From positions 62,001 through 126,000 of the forward strand of contig JAQUDD010000002.1 of assembly GCA_028685875.1 (NCBI GenBank): a stretch of 64,000 nt of DNA. The letters run 5' to 3'. The notes below the pieces were generated by a model, which saw nothing but the letters and a program-made list of their open reading frames with translations, made no database searches and was not told the DNA's origin. Origin of the DNA: Candidatus Absconditabacteria bacterium (GTDB lineage Bacteria; Patescibacteriota; Gracilibacteria; Absconditabacterales; Absconditicoccaceae). A program made the translations under genes and the position numbers. Of this stretch, positions 52,360 through 61,239 are shown piece after piece (position 1 is the first letter of the stretch; every line of letters starts with the position of its first letter).

Positions 52360-53517
52360 ATGAAGAAAGAAAAAATATTAATCTGATTAAGTGGTGGAGT
52401 GGACTCAGCAGTAGCTGCTGCTCTCCTTTTGCAACAAGGATATGAAGTGGTAGGAGGATTTATGAAAAACTACATATCAGACACAGGGAACTGTACCACC
52501 TACAAAGACGCCGAAGAAGCGATTAAGGTAGCAAATCATTTGGGGATAGAACTCCTCTCTTTTGACTTACAGAAAGAATATCAAGAAAGAATTATTGACT
52601 ATATTTTTGATGGATACAAAAAAGGGATTACTCCAAATCCTGATGTACTATGTAATAGCTTGATCAAATTTGATGTCTTTTTGGAAAGAGCGATGGAGAT
52701 GTGATTTGATAAGATCGCTACCGGTCATTATGCAAGAATTTCAGATCGTCATACTGAATGAAGCGAAGCGAAATGAAGTATCCAGAGAGAAAAGCGAAAT
52801 CTGGATTCTTCACTCCGTTCAGAATGACAGGATACTCCCTACCAACTCCTCCGTTGAGTAGATCATAACAAGGATCAATCCTATTTCCTTGCGGGACTTA
52901 ATCAATACCAACTCTCCAAAAGCCTTTTCCCTCTTTGAGGACTGGAGAAGGGCGAGGTAAGGGAACTGGCAAAACAATTTACTCTCCCGAATGCAGAAAG
53001 AAAAGATAGCCAGTGACTTTGTTTCATTGGGAATGTTCCCATCAGAGAATTTTTACTCCAAAGATTTAAGAAGAAGGAGGGAGATATCATCACTCTGGAA
53101 GGGAAAAAAGTCTGAACTCATCAAGGAGCATATTTTTATACCATCGGACAAAAACACGGACTTGGTTTGAATTTTAAGGCTTATGTGTATCGCATTGATA
53201 TTAAGAATAATATTCTCTATGTAACTGATAAGGATAATAAAGAACTTCAATCAAAAAGTCTGATTGCAAAGGATTGGCACTGGATAGACGAGTCTATCAG
53301 GATTCAGAAACAGGATACTACTAAGCACCTGAATACCCTCTACTGTACAGGGAAGATTAGGTATCGTCAAAATCCTCCTGTTGCTTGTACTTTGGAACTA
53401 AGGGAAGAGAGAATAATGGAAGTTATTTTTGATGATCCTCAACGGGCAGTTGCACCAGGACAGGTTTTTGTTGCTTATGATGGAGAGGTCTGTCTGGGAA
53501 GTGGCATTATTGGATAA
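52360..53517 (+). CDS. mnmA: tRNA-specific 2-thiouridylase MnmA
   Basis: 385 aa, eleven or so UGA codons. MnmA thiolates U34 of tRNAs for Lys, Glu and Gln. PP-loop LIGLSGGVDSAVAAALL, the first Gly being UGA; catalytic Cys in NPDVLCNSLIKF; IATGHYARI; VDHNKDQSYFLAGL; second Cys in KDSQGLCFIG. A palindromic repeat is inserted in frame between ATGHYARI and LLRGVDHNKDQSYFL (about residues 130-157), a loop where other MnmA proteins have only a few residues. Sulfur would come from the SufS product. Start ATG 52360 gives the normal N-terminus. Confidence 0.95.
52748..52830. repeat. Palindromic repeat inserted in frame in mnmA (copy F)
   Basis: Arms GTCATACTGAATGAAG...TATCCAG and CTGGATTCTTC...CAGAATGAC (52801-52829) form a long imperfect hairpin. 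Three TGA triplets inside are read as Gly. Nearly the same element as copy C. Confidence 0.8.
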
Positions 53518-53560
53518 TATACCTCATATTTTTTTCTATTTGCTTTCATAGAAATTTTTC

Positions 53561-53590
53561 TTAGACTAAAACTAGTTTAGCTTCTACTGT
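53561..53590 (+). promoter_or_regulatory. Promoter candidate, leaderless context
   Basis: TTAGAC (53561-53566), 18-bp spacer, TACTGT (53585-53590); ATG 53597 is 7 bp after the -10 box. Confidence 0.35.
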
Positions 53591-53596
53591 AAGACA

Positions 53597-53794
53597 ATGG
53601 CATTTAAGGATACTCTCCAAACACATACCAATTCCTTCGTGCGAGGATTTTCTGTTATCGGAATCTTGGTGGTAATTGCTGGACTATGGGAAGTAATTTC
53701 TTGGGATGTTGTTTGGAAGGTCGTAGTTAGTGTTAGCATTCTAGCAATTACTTTAGTAACCCGGAGAGATATGCAAGGAGACGAAAGAAAATAA
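53597..53794 (+). CDS. Small two-helix membrane protein
   Basis: 65 aa, no UGA. Two hydrophobic segments (FSVIGILVVIAGLWEVI and VWKVVVSVSILAITLVT) with basic ends (TRRDMQGDERK). Not recognised. Probably cytoplasmic ends on both sides. Confidence 0.6.
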   Translation: MAFKDTLQTHTNSFVRGFSVIGILVVIAGLWEVISWDVVWKVVVSVSILAITLVTRRDMQGDERK

Positions 53795-53817
53795 AAAGAA
53801 AATAAAAAGAAGTCCTA

Positions 53818-53846
53818 TTGCTAACTCTTTATATTCGCACTAGATA
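53818..53846 (+). promoter_or_regulatory. Promoter candidate
   Basis: TTGCTA (53818-53823), 17-bp spacer, TAGATA (53841-53846). It nearly touches ATG 53850, so transcription would start at or after the first codon. Confidence 0.25.
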
Positions 53847-53849
53847 ATA

Positions 53850-54272
53850 ATGAGTGAATCTATCCCAGAATTCTTTTATAGGATTAGTGCAAAAGCGCTC
53901 ATTTTAAATGAAGAAAAAAAGTTTCTTTTAACAAGAAAAGATACCGATCTCTGGGAACTTCCAGGTGCGAAATTGTGATTTGGGGATAGTGGACCAGAAG
54001 GGATAAGAAAAGCTTTAAAAGCTGAGATGTGAATTGATATTATTAGTGTTAATCCTCATCCCTCCTATTTTTTGACGGTTAAAAATATGAATGGTATCTG
54101 GATTGCAAATATTATTTATAAAACAGAAATTGATCCGAAACAACTCAATCATATCCCGACTAACAAAGAGTGTAAAGAAGTGCAATTTTTTAATAAAATA
54201 GGCGCAGGAGCATTATATCTCTATCCCAATGGAAAAGAATTTCTAAGACTCTTTGATCCTGAAGATTGGTAA
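53850..54272 (+). CDS. NUDIX-like protein with degenerate Nudix box
   Basis: 140 aa, two UGA codons. The layout is Nudix: ISAKALILNEEKKFLLTRKD, WELPGAKLGFGDSGPEGIRK, ALKAEMGIDI. The Nudix box normally reads Gx5Ex7REUxEExGU; here the REUxEE part reads RKALKAEMG, so most metal-binding Glu residues are lost. Catalysis is doubtful; it may bind nucleotides as a sensor. Own promoter candidate, tight against the start. Confidence 0.7.
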
Positions 54273-54290
54273 AAATTTCTTATACAAAAT

Positions 54291-54319
54291 TTGCTTTTTT
54301 TGAAGACTGCCTATATACT
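54291..54319 (+). promoter_or_regulatory. Sigma-70-type promoter
   Basis: TTGCTT (54291-54296), 17-bp spacer, TATACT (54314-54319); ATG 54355 follows after about 28 nt. Confidence 0.55.
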
Positions 54320-54354
54320 AGAGTAAATACTTTATTTCTCTAGACAGATGATTG

Positions 54355-55809
54355 ATGGCGGTAGTAAAAAAGAAGAAAAGTTTTTCCAGAAAGTATCTGG
54401 GAAAAACAAAATATACACTCAGGAAGATTCCTGAACTCTGATTAGGAATAAAAATCAGGTGTGGGATTTATGCTTTAATTCTTTTCTTTTTTTCTATTGT
54501 AATTTTCAATCTAGAACCTGATAGTAATATTGCTTTGGAGATAAATAATAAAGAAAGAAATACTCAAGAACTTGTCTATCTCTTTCATGATCAAGAAGGG
54601 AGTATTTATATGATTAATAAGGCACCAGATGGCGAACATGGAGCGCCTCAGACCTGGGAATATCTCTTTGAGGGGGTTGAAGGATTTGAAGAACTAGAAC
54701 AAGAGGTTATTCAAGAGATGCTTGAAGAAGAGAGTGAAGTCAACACAAGCGAAGTGGATGTAAGTAAGGACGATACGACAGAAGAGGTTATTAATACAGG
54801 TACTTTTGTGGAAGTAGAGGTAGATACTGAAGCTCTTGCTGAACAACCAGAAAAAACAGATGTTGAAGAAACAACAGAAGAAGTAAAAGAAGAAGTTAAG
54901 GAAGAAGAAACGACGGGATTTGAAGAACAGAAAGAACGTCCTGTAGGACAGAGTTTTTCTTTGGCTGGGAAAATGGTACTTGTTGATTGGGAAAATTTGG
55001 GACTAATTTGGGAATACTTTGAGCAAGAGAAAGCGCTTGCCGCAGGGATTCACTTACTTCCAAAATACAACAATTGTATGACTCCATGGGGCTATACCGT
55101 CACTCACGGAGAAAGTTTTCTTGCTTACAAACAGGATCTCAATACTCCAGATAGCTGTCATATTCAGAGAAGAGTATGTTTCGATGGAGATTTATCCGGT
55201 ACCTTTACTCAAGAATCTTGTCAAACTAATGATAAGTATAGTTATTACCAAGAACAATTTGTTGCATATAATCAAGTAGGATATAATCGTACAAGTTTAT
55301 GAGAATTGATTCAACCAAGCAAAGATCTTTCTCAAACTCCTGAAACTATTAGAGATAATGATATTAGTGATATTCTTAGTATTCCTAATGCTATCTCCAC
55401 GATCCTAGGAGGAAATAGCAATGCTCTTTCTCCGGAGGAAGAAGAAGTTGAACAAACTGAGAGACCTACTCCGAGCTGTATCACTCCTTGGGGAGAGACG
55501 GTAAAACATGGACAGTTTGTAAAAGCATACAAACACAAAAATGGATTCAATGATGCACCCTGTAAAGTACAGATCAGAACCTGTGTGCTTGGAGGATTAG
55601 AAGGAACATTTCAAAACTATACTTGTAAAAATTGGGATACTTCTTATATTGATTGGATTAATGGATCTCCTACTTGGGACACCTATTCACAAGAGAAATT
55701 AAAGTGGGTAAGAGCCATCATTAATGATGAAAAAAATTACGATAAGGAATATGGAAATGGATTAGAAAGTTCTGCCCTTGATCAGATTCTTTGGATTCTT
55801 GATCAATAG
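54355..55809 (+). CDS. Membrane-anchored protein with two Cys-rich TPWG repeats
   Basis: 484 aa, two UGA codons. A basic cytoplasmic N-terminus and one membrane helix (GIYALILFFFSIVIFNL, about 45-61) lead to a very acidic Glu/Thr/Val-rich linker, then two similar domains: NNCMTPWGYTVTHGESFLAY (about 241) and PSCITPWGETVKHGQFVKAY (about 379). Each has four Cys in the order CxTPWG..V.HG....AY...C...R.C..G.L.GTF...C, probably two disulfides. The C-terminus is helical. I know no named family. ATG 54355 is in frame; ATG 54348 is not. Confidence 0.7.
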
Positions 55810-55836
55810 ATGATCAACATGAGAAATAAGCATAGC

Positions 55837-55867
55837 AACTCTGGCAAATCGCTAGGGTTTTTTTTTA
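55837..55867 (+). terminator. Rho-independent terminator
   Basis: AACTCTGGC (55837-55845) pairs with GCTAGGGTT (55851-55859), nine pairs including two wobbles, loop AAATC, followed by a T-tract. Confidence 0.85.
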
Positions 55868-55970
55868 TTGTACTAAAAGGAATAGCAAAGAGTGAGAAAA
55901 TGAGGAAAAGGGTTTGTTTTTTTGAGTAAGTTCAGTATATAGAGCTTTGTATCTTATCTTTCTTATCTTT

Positions 55971-56399
55971 ATGAAAAGAACATCCTATTGGTCTTTATTA
56001 GCTATCATTTTGCTCTTGCTTTGAGATCAGGCTTCTAAGTACTTTTTCTATGACTTGGAAGTGTGATCCTCAAGTCGGTTTTTTGATCCGCTCCTGAATA
56101 CAGGAATTTCTCGGGGAGTGAGTATGCCTATGGCAGTTATTCTCATTATCTCGCTTTTTTGTATTGGACTCTTTTCTTATCTCCTTTACAAGAAACATCT
56201 TACCCGTTGGGAGTTTGCATTTTTTTTGGCAGGAACACTTGGAAATCTGATTGATAGAGTTCTTATCTGAGGAGTAAGAGACTTTATTGGGATAGGAAGC
56301 TTCCCTGTCTTTAACCTTGCAGACATCTATTTAAGTCTTGCTGTACTCTTGGTCTGTTTAAGAGAATTTTTTCCTTGCAAAAAGGAAGAGAAAACGTAA
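55971..56399 (+). CDS. lspA: Lipoprotein signal peptidase
   Basis: 142 aa, four UGA codons. LspA cuts the signal peptide of prolipoproteins in front of the lipidated Cys. Four membrane helices; first motif LLLLGDQASKYF (usual form: D..tK), then LNTGISRGVS (usual form: N.GaaFG), and the catalytic region GTLGNLIDRVLIGGVRDFI with FPVFNLADIYLSLAVL (two Asp). Two Gly residues of these motifs are UGA. The lipoprotein at 24289 is a likely substrate. Confidence 0.95.
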
Positions 56400-56440
56400 C
56401 CTACCCTATATAAGCTTTATCTTATTACTTATTTGTGCCC

Positions 56441-56746
56441 ATGACTATTGAAGGAAAAATCATTTTTATTTCTGAGGAAACTATTGTAGGACAAAAACAG
56501 CTTCCTAAGATTAGCTTCGTAATCGAAGAGAATTCCGACAGAGAATTCAAAAACTCTTTAATGATTGATCTCTTGGGAGACAAGAGCGATATGATCAAAT
56601 CTTTCAAGGAAGGAGATGCTGTGAGAGTATTCCTTAACTACAGAGCTAGAGAATATGATGGAAGATGGTTCAATAGCATTGGAGCCTGGAAAATCGAATC
56701 TATGGGAGGATCGAGTGCTTCATCAAACGATGACCTTCCCTTCTAA
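56441..56746 (+). CDS. DUF3127 (SSB/OB-fold-like) protein
   Basis: 101 aa, no UGA. Beta-rich sequence: MTIEGKIIFISEETIVGQKQ, LPKISFVIEENS, GDAVRVFLNYRAREYDGRWF, FNSIGAWKIES, then a short acidic tail ending in DDLPF. The tail resembles the acidic DDxPF tip of single-strand DNA-binding proteins, and the fold matches DUF3127, an OB-fold family. It may bind single-stranded DNA or its partners. Terminator directly after. Confidence 0.8.
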   Translation: MTIEGKIIFISEETIVGQKQLPKISFVIEENSDREFKNSLMIDLLGDKSDMIKSFKEGDAVRVFLNYRAREYDGRWFNSIGAWKIESMGGSSASSNDDLPF

Positions 56747-56778
56747 GTAGTGATTACTAACAACACCTATTCATCAAA

Positions 56779-56808
56779 AAGACTCTGATTCGTCTCAGAG
56801 TTTTTTTT
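56779..56808. terminator. Rho-independent terminator
   Basis: ACTCTGA (56782-56788) pairs with TCAGAGT (56795-56801); eight T follow. It lies between convergent genes. Confidence 0.85.
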
Positions 56809-56875
56809 GTTAGAAAAAACAACTGAATTTTAGGTAATTATACTTATAAACTCGGGGATGAACTGTAATCTAACT

Positions 56876-57712
56876 TTAGTTTACTTTCTCTGCGAAAATC
56901 ATCATTCTCTCTGAAATCTTTCCAATAGGGTAACACCCCATAAGTGTAATGTATTCTTTACCGATATCTACATATTCGAGGTAACTATCGTTTACCTGTT
57001 TGGGTTTTACAATGACTGTTTTAACTACCCTATATTCGTGTAACTCCCCTTCTCGTACTACTTGAATGAGATCATCTTGTTTGAGTTTTGGGATATTACG
57101 AAATACTGTTCCATAAGGATTCTTTTTCCAATACTCTTGAGAAGTATGTCCGAAGAAAAAGGTATTTCCTCCTTGTCCTGGATCGGGAGTGGTAGGATAT
57201 TTCACAACTCCGTTTTCTAGTTCTTTATCAAACATTCCTGCATCAAATTCTGCATAATCTTTTACTTCTGTTCTCACCAAAGGCACATCCATATTAATTG
57301 CTGGAATGACTAATCTATTAGTTGGTGGAAGCAAATTAAAACTAAATTCATAGGAATCTAATTGCTCCTGAAGAAGTTGATCCATACTCGGAGCGATTTG
57401 TTTTTCTAGAGTAATTGTTTCCCCATATTGCTCAAGAAGATTAGCAATAAGTGCTTCTTTTTCCGTGTCTTGTGCTTGCAGTGAAGCAATACTCTGTATG
57501 GTGCTATTGGAAATAGTTTGCACTTCAGAAGCAGCAAAGTGGTCAGAGAAGGTATCTACAAGAAGCTGTGCATTGGTTACCAGATACATTCATAGAAAAA
57601 TAATTGCAAAGATGAAGCCAAATATTTTGAGTTCAGAGAACATTCCTGAAAAAGAAAATCTGTTTTTTTTCTTTTGGAGATTGAATTCTAAGTCATCTAA
57701 GTGTTGGTACAT
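56876..57712 (-). CDS. Sortase
   Basis: 278 aa, one UGA at residue 41. Sortases link surface proteins to peptidoglycan or to each other. An N-terminal membrane helix (IFGFIFAIIFLGMYLV, about 30-45) is followed by a helical stalk, then the sortase barrel: RLVIPAINMDVPLVR, the catalytic His in GGNTFFFGHTSQEYWKKNP and Cys in ITLMGCYPIGKISERMMIFA, with Arg after it. The usual TLxTC reads TLMGC. No LPXTG-type substrate is seen in this window. ATG 57712; the true start is hidden by UGA under the standard code. Confidence 0.9.
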
Positions 57713-57831
57713 TATCTGAGGGAATGAGAATAAATACTCTACTAAGTATAGTCAGGATAGCTGTAAAGTACAAAAAAATTAGACTTTTTTAATGGATTGA
57801 GTTTGACTTCTTAAAATTATACATAATTCTC

Positions 57832-57859
57832 TTGATTTTCGTAAAAAATAGTTTATATG
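57832..57859 (+). promoter_or_regulatory. Promoter candidate for the non-coding RNA
   Basis: TTGATT (57832-57837), 16-bp spacer, TATATG (57854-57859), upstream of the structured region ending in a strong terminator. Confidence 0.35.
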
Positions 57860-57865
57860 TTTTGG

Positions 57866-58059
57866 TGTAGAATAAATAAAAGAATTGCCTATGAAAATGA
57901 AAATTTCAGTCCCCCAAACAGCAGGGACAAATGTTTGTAGTGATCCGGGCCGGAAGGACAAAAAAATTCATTTAGATTAATGCTATCAGAAATCGGGCAT
58001 TAGCAGGTGTAAGCTGTTAATTTAAACGAATCGCATATTGTGGTTCGTTTATTTTTTTA
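57866..58059 (+). ncRNA. Candidate structured non-coding RNA
   Basis: About 190 nt between the divergent sortase and SbcC-like genes. GTCCC (57909-57913) pairs with GGGAC (57924-57928), and the loop CAAACA (57915-57920) can pair with TGTTTG (57932-57937), giving an H-type pseudoknot. Next, TCCGGGCCGGA (57944-57954), a TAATGC/GCATTA hairpin (57978-58002) overlapping TTAGCAG/CTGTTAA (58000-58020), then a 12-bp terminator hairpin. I cannot match a known RNA family; it lacks the tmRNA, RNase P and SRP core motifs I know. A 29-codon frame (57891-57980) is also present. The rest of the 57713-58105 gap holds nothing I can name. Confidence 0.45.
58024..58059 (+). terminator. Strong terminator of the candidate RNA
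   Basis: AAACGAATCGCA pairs with TGTGGTTCGTTT (12 pairs with two wobbles), loop TAT, then a T-rich run. Confidence 0.85.
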
Positions 58060-58076
58060 TTTTCTTTTTTCCTAGA

Positions 58077-58104
58077 TTGAAAAGATAAGCAGAATTACTA
58101 TATT
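58077..58104 (+). promoter_or_regulatory. Promoter of the SbcC-like gene, leaderless context
   Basis: TTGAAA (58077-58082), 16-bp spacer, TATATT (58099-58104). The expected start of transcription, about 58111, falls on the second ATG (58112). Confidence 0.5.
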
Positions 58105-58105
58105 C

Positions 58106-60643
58106 ATGAACATGATCAATCTTGTCGCTATTTATTATCAGAATATTGGACCTTTTGAAGGGAAGGAGATTTCTCTCCTTTTTGAGCAAGGGAAATATCT
58201 CATAAAAGCACCGATAGGAAGCGGGAAAAGTTTTCTCTTCTTTGATGGACCCACCTATGCACTATACAAAAATAGTTCGAGAAATATGCTTAATATCAAC
58301 TCAAAAGAAGGAGAAATCTCTCTGCTGTTTGAGGCAAATGGTATGTATTTTTTGGTAAAGAGAAGATTAAAAGCGGGAAAAAGCAAAGATAGCTGTAGCT
58401 CTCAGCTCTTTACTATTAATTACAGGGGAGAAGATATCGTACAGGAGATTGCAAAAGTCTGTCCAGAAGGAGAAATTTTAATGAAGGATTTCAATCTTAT
58501 TGCAGAAATAGAGAAATATTCTGATCTCTTTCCTCTTGAAGAACAGACCTATAAAAATGAAACAGATATTCAACAAAATTTAGATCAGCTTCTACCGCCA
58601 AGACCGGTTTTTCTTTCTACTATGTTTCTGCTACAAGATGCAGAAAACATTTTTGAGATGCAGCCTGCAGAAAGGCTAATTGTACTTAAAAATGTCTTTT
58701 GACTTTTGGGAATTGATGAGGCAAAAGAGAAAGTGCAGGAGAAGAAAAGAGAAATCTGATATAAATTGAAAGCACTCCAAGACCAATCTCAGCAAGATGC
58801 AAAGCTTAAAAAATATCTGGGAATAATCATTAAGAATATTCGCATCTTGCTCCAGAATGAAATTACAAAAGAGAAGGTGAAAGAAACAGAAGGATTTGTC
58901 CTTGAGATTGAGGATTTTTTGGAGAAGCTGAGCCTAAATGAATTTAGCTTGAATGGGATTGATAGACAGATTTTTGATCAGGTGAAGCAGGATTTGAAGA
59001 AGAAGGAAGAAGGATTTCTGAATATACAAACAAGTATTGAGCATTTAGAGAAACAATATCGCGAACTTGATGCACAAGAGGAAAAAGGGAGAGAAGAAAA
59101 GAGAAATTTGGAAGCAAAGTTACAAGAAATTCTAAAACAGATTGCTAGCATTGATCCCCAAAAATTAGAAGGGTTAAAAAAAGAAAAAGCGAAATACTAT
59201 GAAGAAACATCCCAATTGGAAGAAGAGAAGGACTATTCTGCCTTTTCTCAGTTTTTGAGAAATGAAGAAGTCACTGGGTTTTTGGGCAACAATGAGGTAA
59301 AGAATTTGCAAGAAGCTCGAGAGATTATACAGAAGTTGAAACAAGCGGGAAAAGATCTACAGGGGAAAGTTTCTCAGATTGATTTGGAAATAAAAAATAT
59401 TCAGCTACAAACACAGCAGACACAGAAAGATAAAGAGTATCACATCCAGCAAATCAAAGAGCAAGAAAAATATTTACAAGAACAGTTAGTGCAGGCTCAG
59501 AGGAGATTACAGGAATTTGATGGAACTATTGAGGAGCAAAGCATTTTTGCTTGTGAGAAAATTGGGACTAACTGCCCGTTTATTAAAGTGATCAATAAAC
59601 AACACTTTGAACAGCTGGATAAACAAAAACAATCCTTGTTTGCAGAAGTTGAAACGTTACAAGAACAGGTAAAAAAAGCTGATTTTGCAAAGAAAAGAGA
59701 AATACTAGAACAAGAAGAGAAATCAGACTCCTCTGCTCTTTTGAAAGAGAAGGAGTTCATGAAGTCGGAAACAGAGAAGCTGATGGAAATAATGAGAAAT
59801 TTTTTGATGGAAATTGGATTTAAAGAGATTGAGGAGAGTTATCAAAACGTACAAGAAATAGGGAAAAAGATTCAGCACCTTGATCAGCAGATCCTTTCCC
59901 TTGAAAGCGCTCAATCTCAATTACAAAGCTACCAACAAAAAGAAACAGAGATTAGGACCTCACTTATCAATATCGAGAAGCAAACAAAGGAACGAGAAGC
60001 AAAAAAAATCCTTCTAAAGGAAGAAGTACTAAAACTTAAAGAGAAATTAGAACAACAAGGACAAAAAGAAGTAGTATTACTTCTCCGTACAGTGGAAGAA
60101 CTCCTGCAAAGTTTTGATTATTTACAGCAACTGATTGAAGATGCGACTGCGACGAAGAATCTCGTGAAAGACTTGCAACAGCAGGAAAAAATGCTCGGTA
60201 GTCTTTATACGATTCTAAGCAAAGAAATCTTGCTTTTGGCACTTGATGAATATCTTCCCGTCTTGAATGAAATTATCAATAGTTATCTTGCACAAGTCGT
60301 GGGCTATCAGATTTCTATGAAGATTGTAGAGACAACAGAGAAACTGGAGCTTGAAGCGAAGATTTTTGATGAGAAAGGAGAAAGAGAAGTAAAAAGTCTG
60401 AGCTGAGGACAAAGAACGATCTTGAAGCTCGTCCGAATGCTGGCAATTTCAAGCTATCTTCAAACCCCGCTCCTCTTCCTAGACGAAACGATCAATAATC
60501 TGGATGGAGACACGATTGGGAAAGTGAGTGAGATGATCAGTAACTTTGTGAAACAGAGAAATATGAAATTCTACACCGTTACTCACAATCAGCAGATTCA
60601 AGAGATGGATATCTGGGATCAGGTTATTGAGATTGTAAAATAG
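58106..60643 (+). CDS. SbcC/Rad50-like SMC-type ATPase
   Basis: 845 aa, three UGA codons. DNA double-strand-break repair ATPase type: an N-terminal half with IYYQNIGPFEGKEISLLF and Walker A KAPIGSGKSFLF (about 34-45), a long coiled coil (about 210-700) with a central CEKIGTNCPF, similar to a zinc hook, then the signature LSGGQRTILKLV (first Gly UGA) and Walker B PLLFLDETINNLDGD. The C-terminus ends in KFYTVTHNQQIQEMD. No SbcD nuclease is adjacent. Two ATGs (58106, 58112) are in frame; the promoter favours 58112. Confidence 0.88.
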
Positions 60644-60673
60644 GGAATATATTTATTTAAAAATAAGAAGTAG

Positions 60674-61111
60674 ATGGAATATAATAAGTATCTTGCCAGC
60701 ATTTTAGATAACACCTATTGTCCTTTTTGCTCGCTTTCTAAAAATGATATTGTAGAAGAAAGGAAGTACTTTTATGTTATTTTAGCGAGAGCTCCCTACT
60801 GTGAGGATCATCTTCTCATTATTCCTAAGAGGCACATCATTCTCCTTAAAGAGATGAGATGGCGAGAAAAGAGAGAGGTACAAAAAATCCTACAAGAGCG
60901 AACTGAGAGATTAGAAACTCAACATGAAGGAGTGAGCGTTCTTTTAAGAAATGGGTATAGGAATGGGAAGATTTGAAAATCTGTAGATCATCTCCATATT
61001 CACCTTATTCCTGACCTTCCTATTGGAAGCGAGAATTGAGATGGACGCATCTTCCTCTCTAATGCAGAATATCATAAACAAACCAAATATCTTAAGAAAC
61101 AGTATCTCTAA
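60674..61111 (+). CDS. HIT-family protein
   Basis: 145 aa, two UGA codons. CPFCSLSKNDIVEERKYFYV at the start and EDHLLIIPKRHIILLKEM, then the triad DHLHIHLIPDLP. The full HxHxH triad is present, unlike the HIT protein at 34415. It should hydrolyse a nucleotide conjugate; the substrate is unknown. 30 bp after the SbcC-like gene. Confidence 0.9.
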
Positions 61112-61239
61112 ATACACTACCTATCACATTTTCCGAAAAAAGGAAGAAGAATCTGTACTAAAGAGATCGATAAAATCGTCTTTTCTCAGATTTTTTTTAT
61201 ACTTAGGTAAGATTTTTATTTAGCAGATAGATAGAAACT

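Noticed and set aside
57909-57959. SRP RNA (GGAA tetraloop-like CCGGAAGG)
   Set aside because: The conserved AGCAG partner of the SRP symmetric loop is missing, so the match is only the short CCGGAAGG string.
57779-57961. 60-codon frame on the minus strand in the sortase-SbcC gap
   Set aside because: No family, no start context, and it covers the structured RNA region; better explained as a chance frame.
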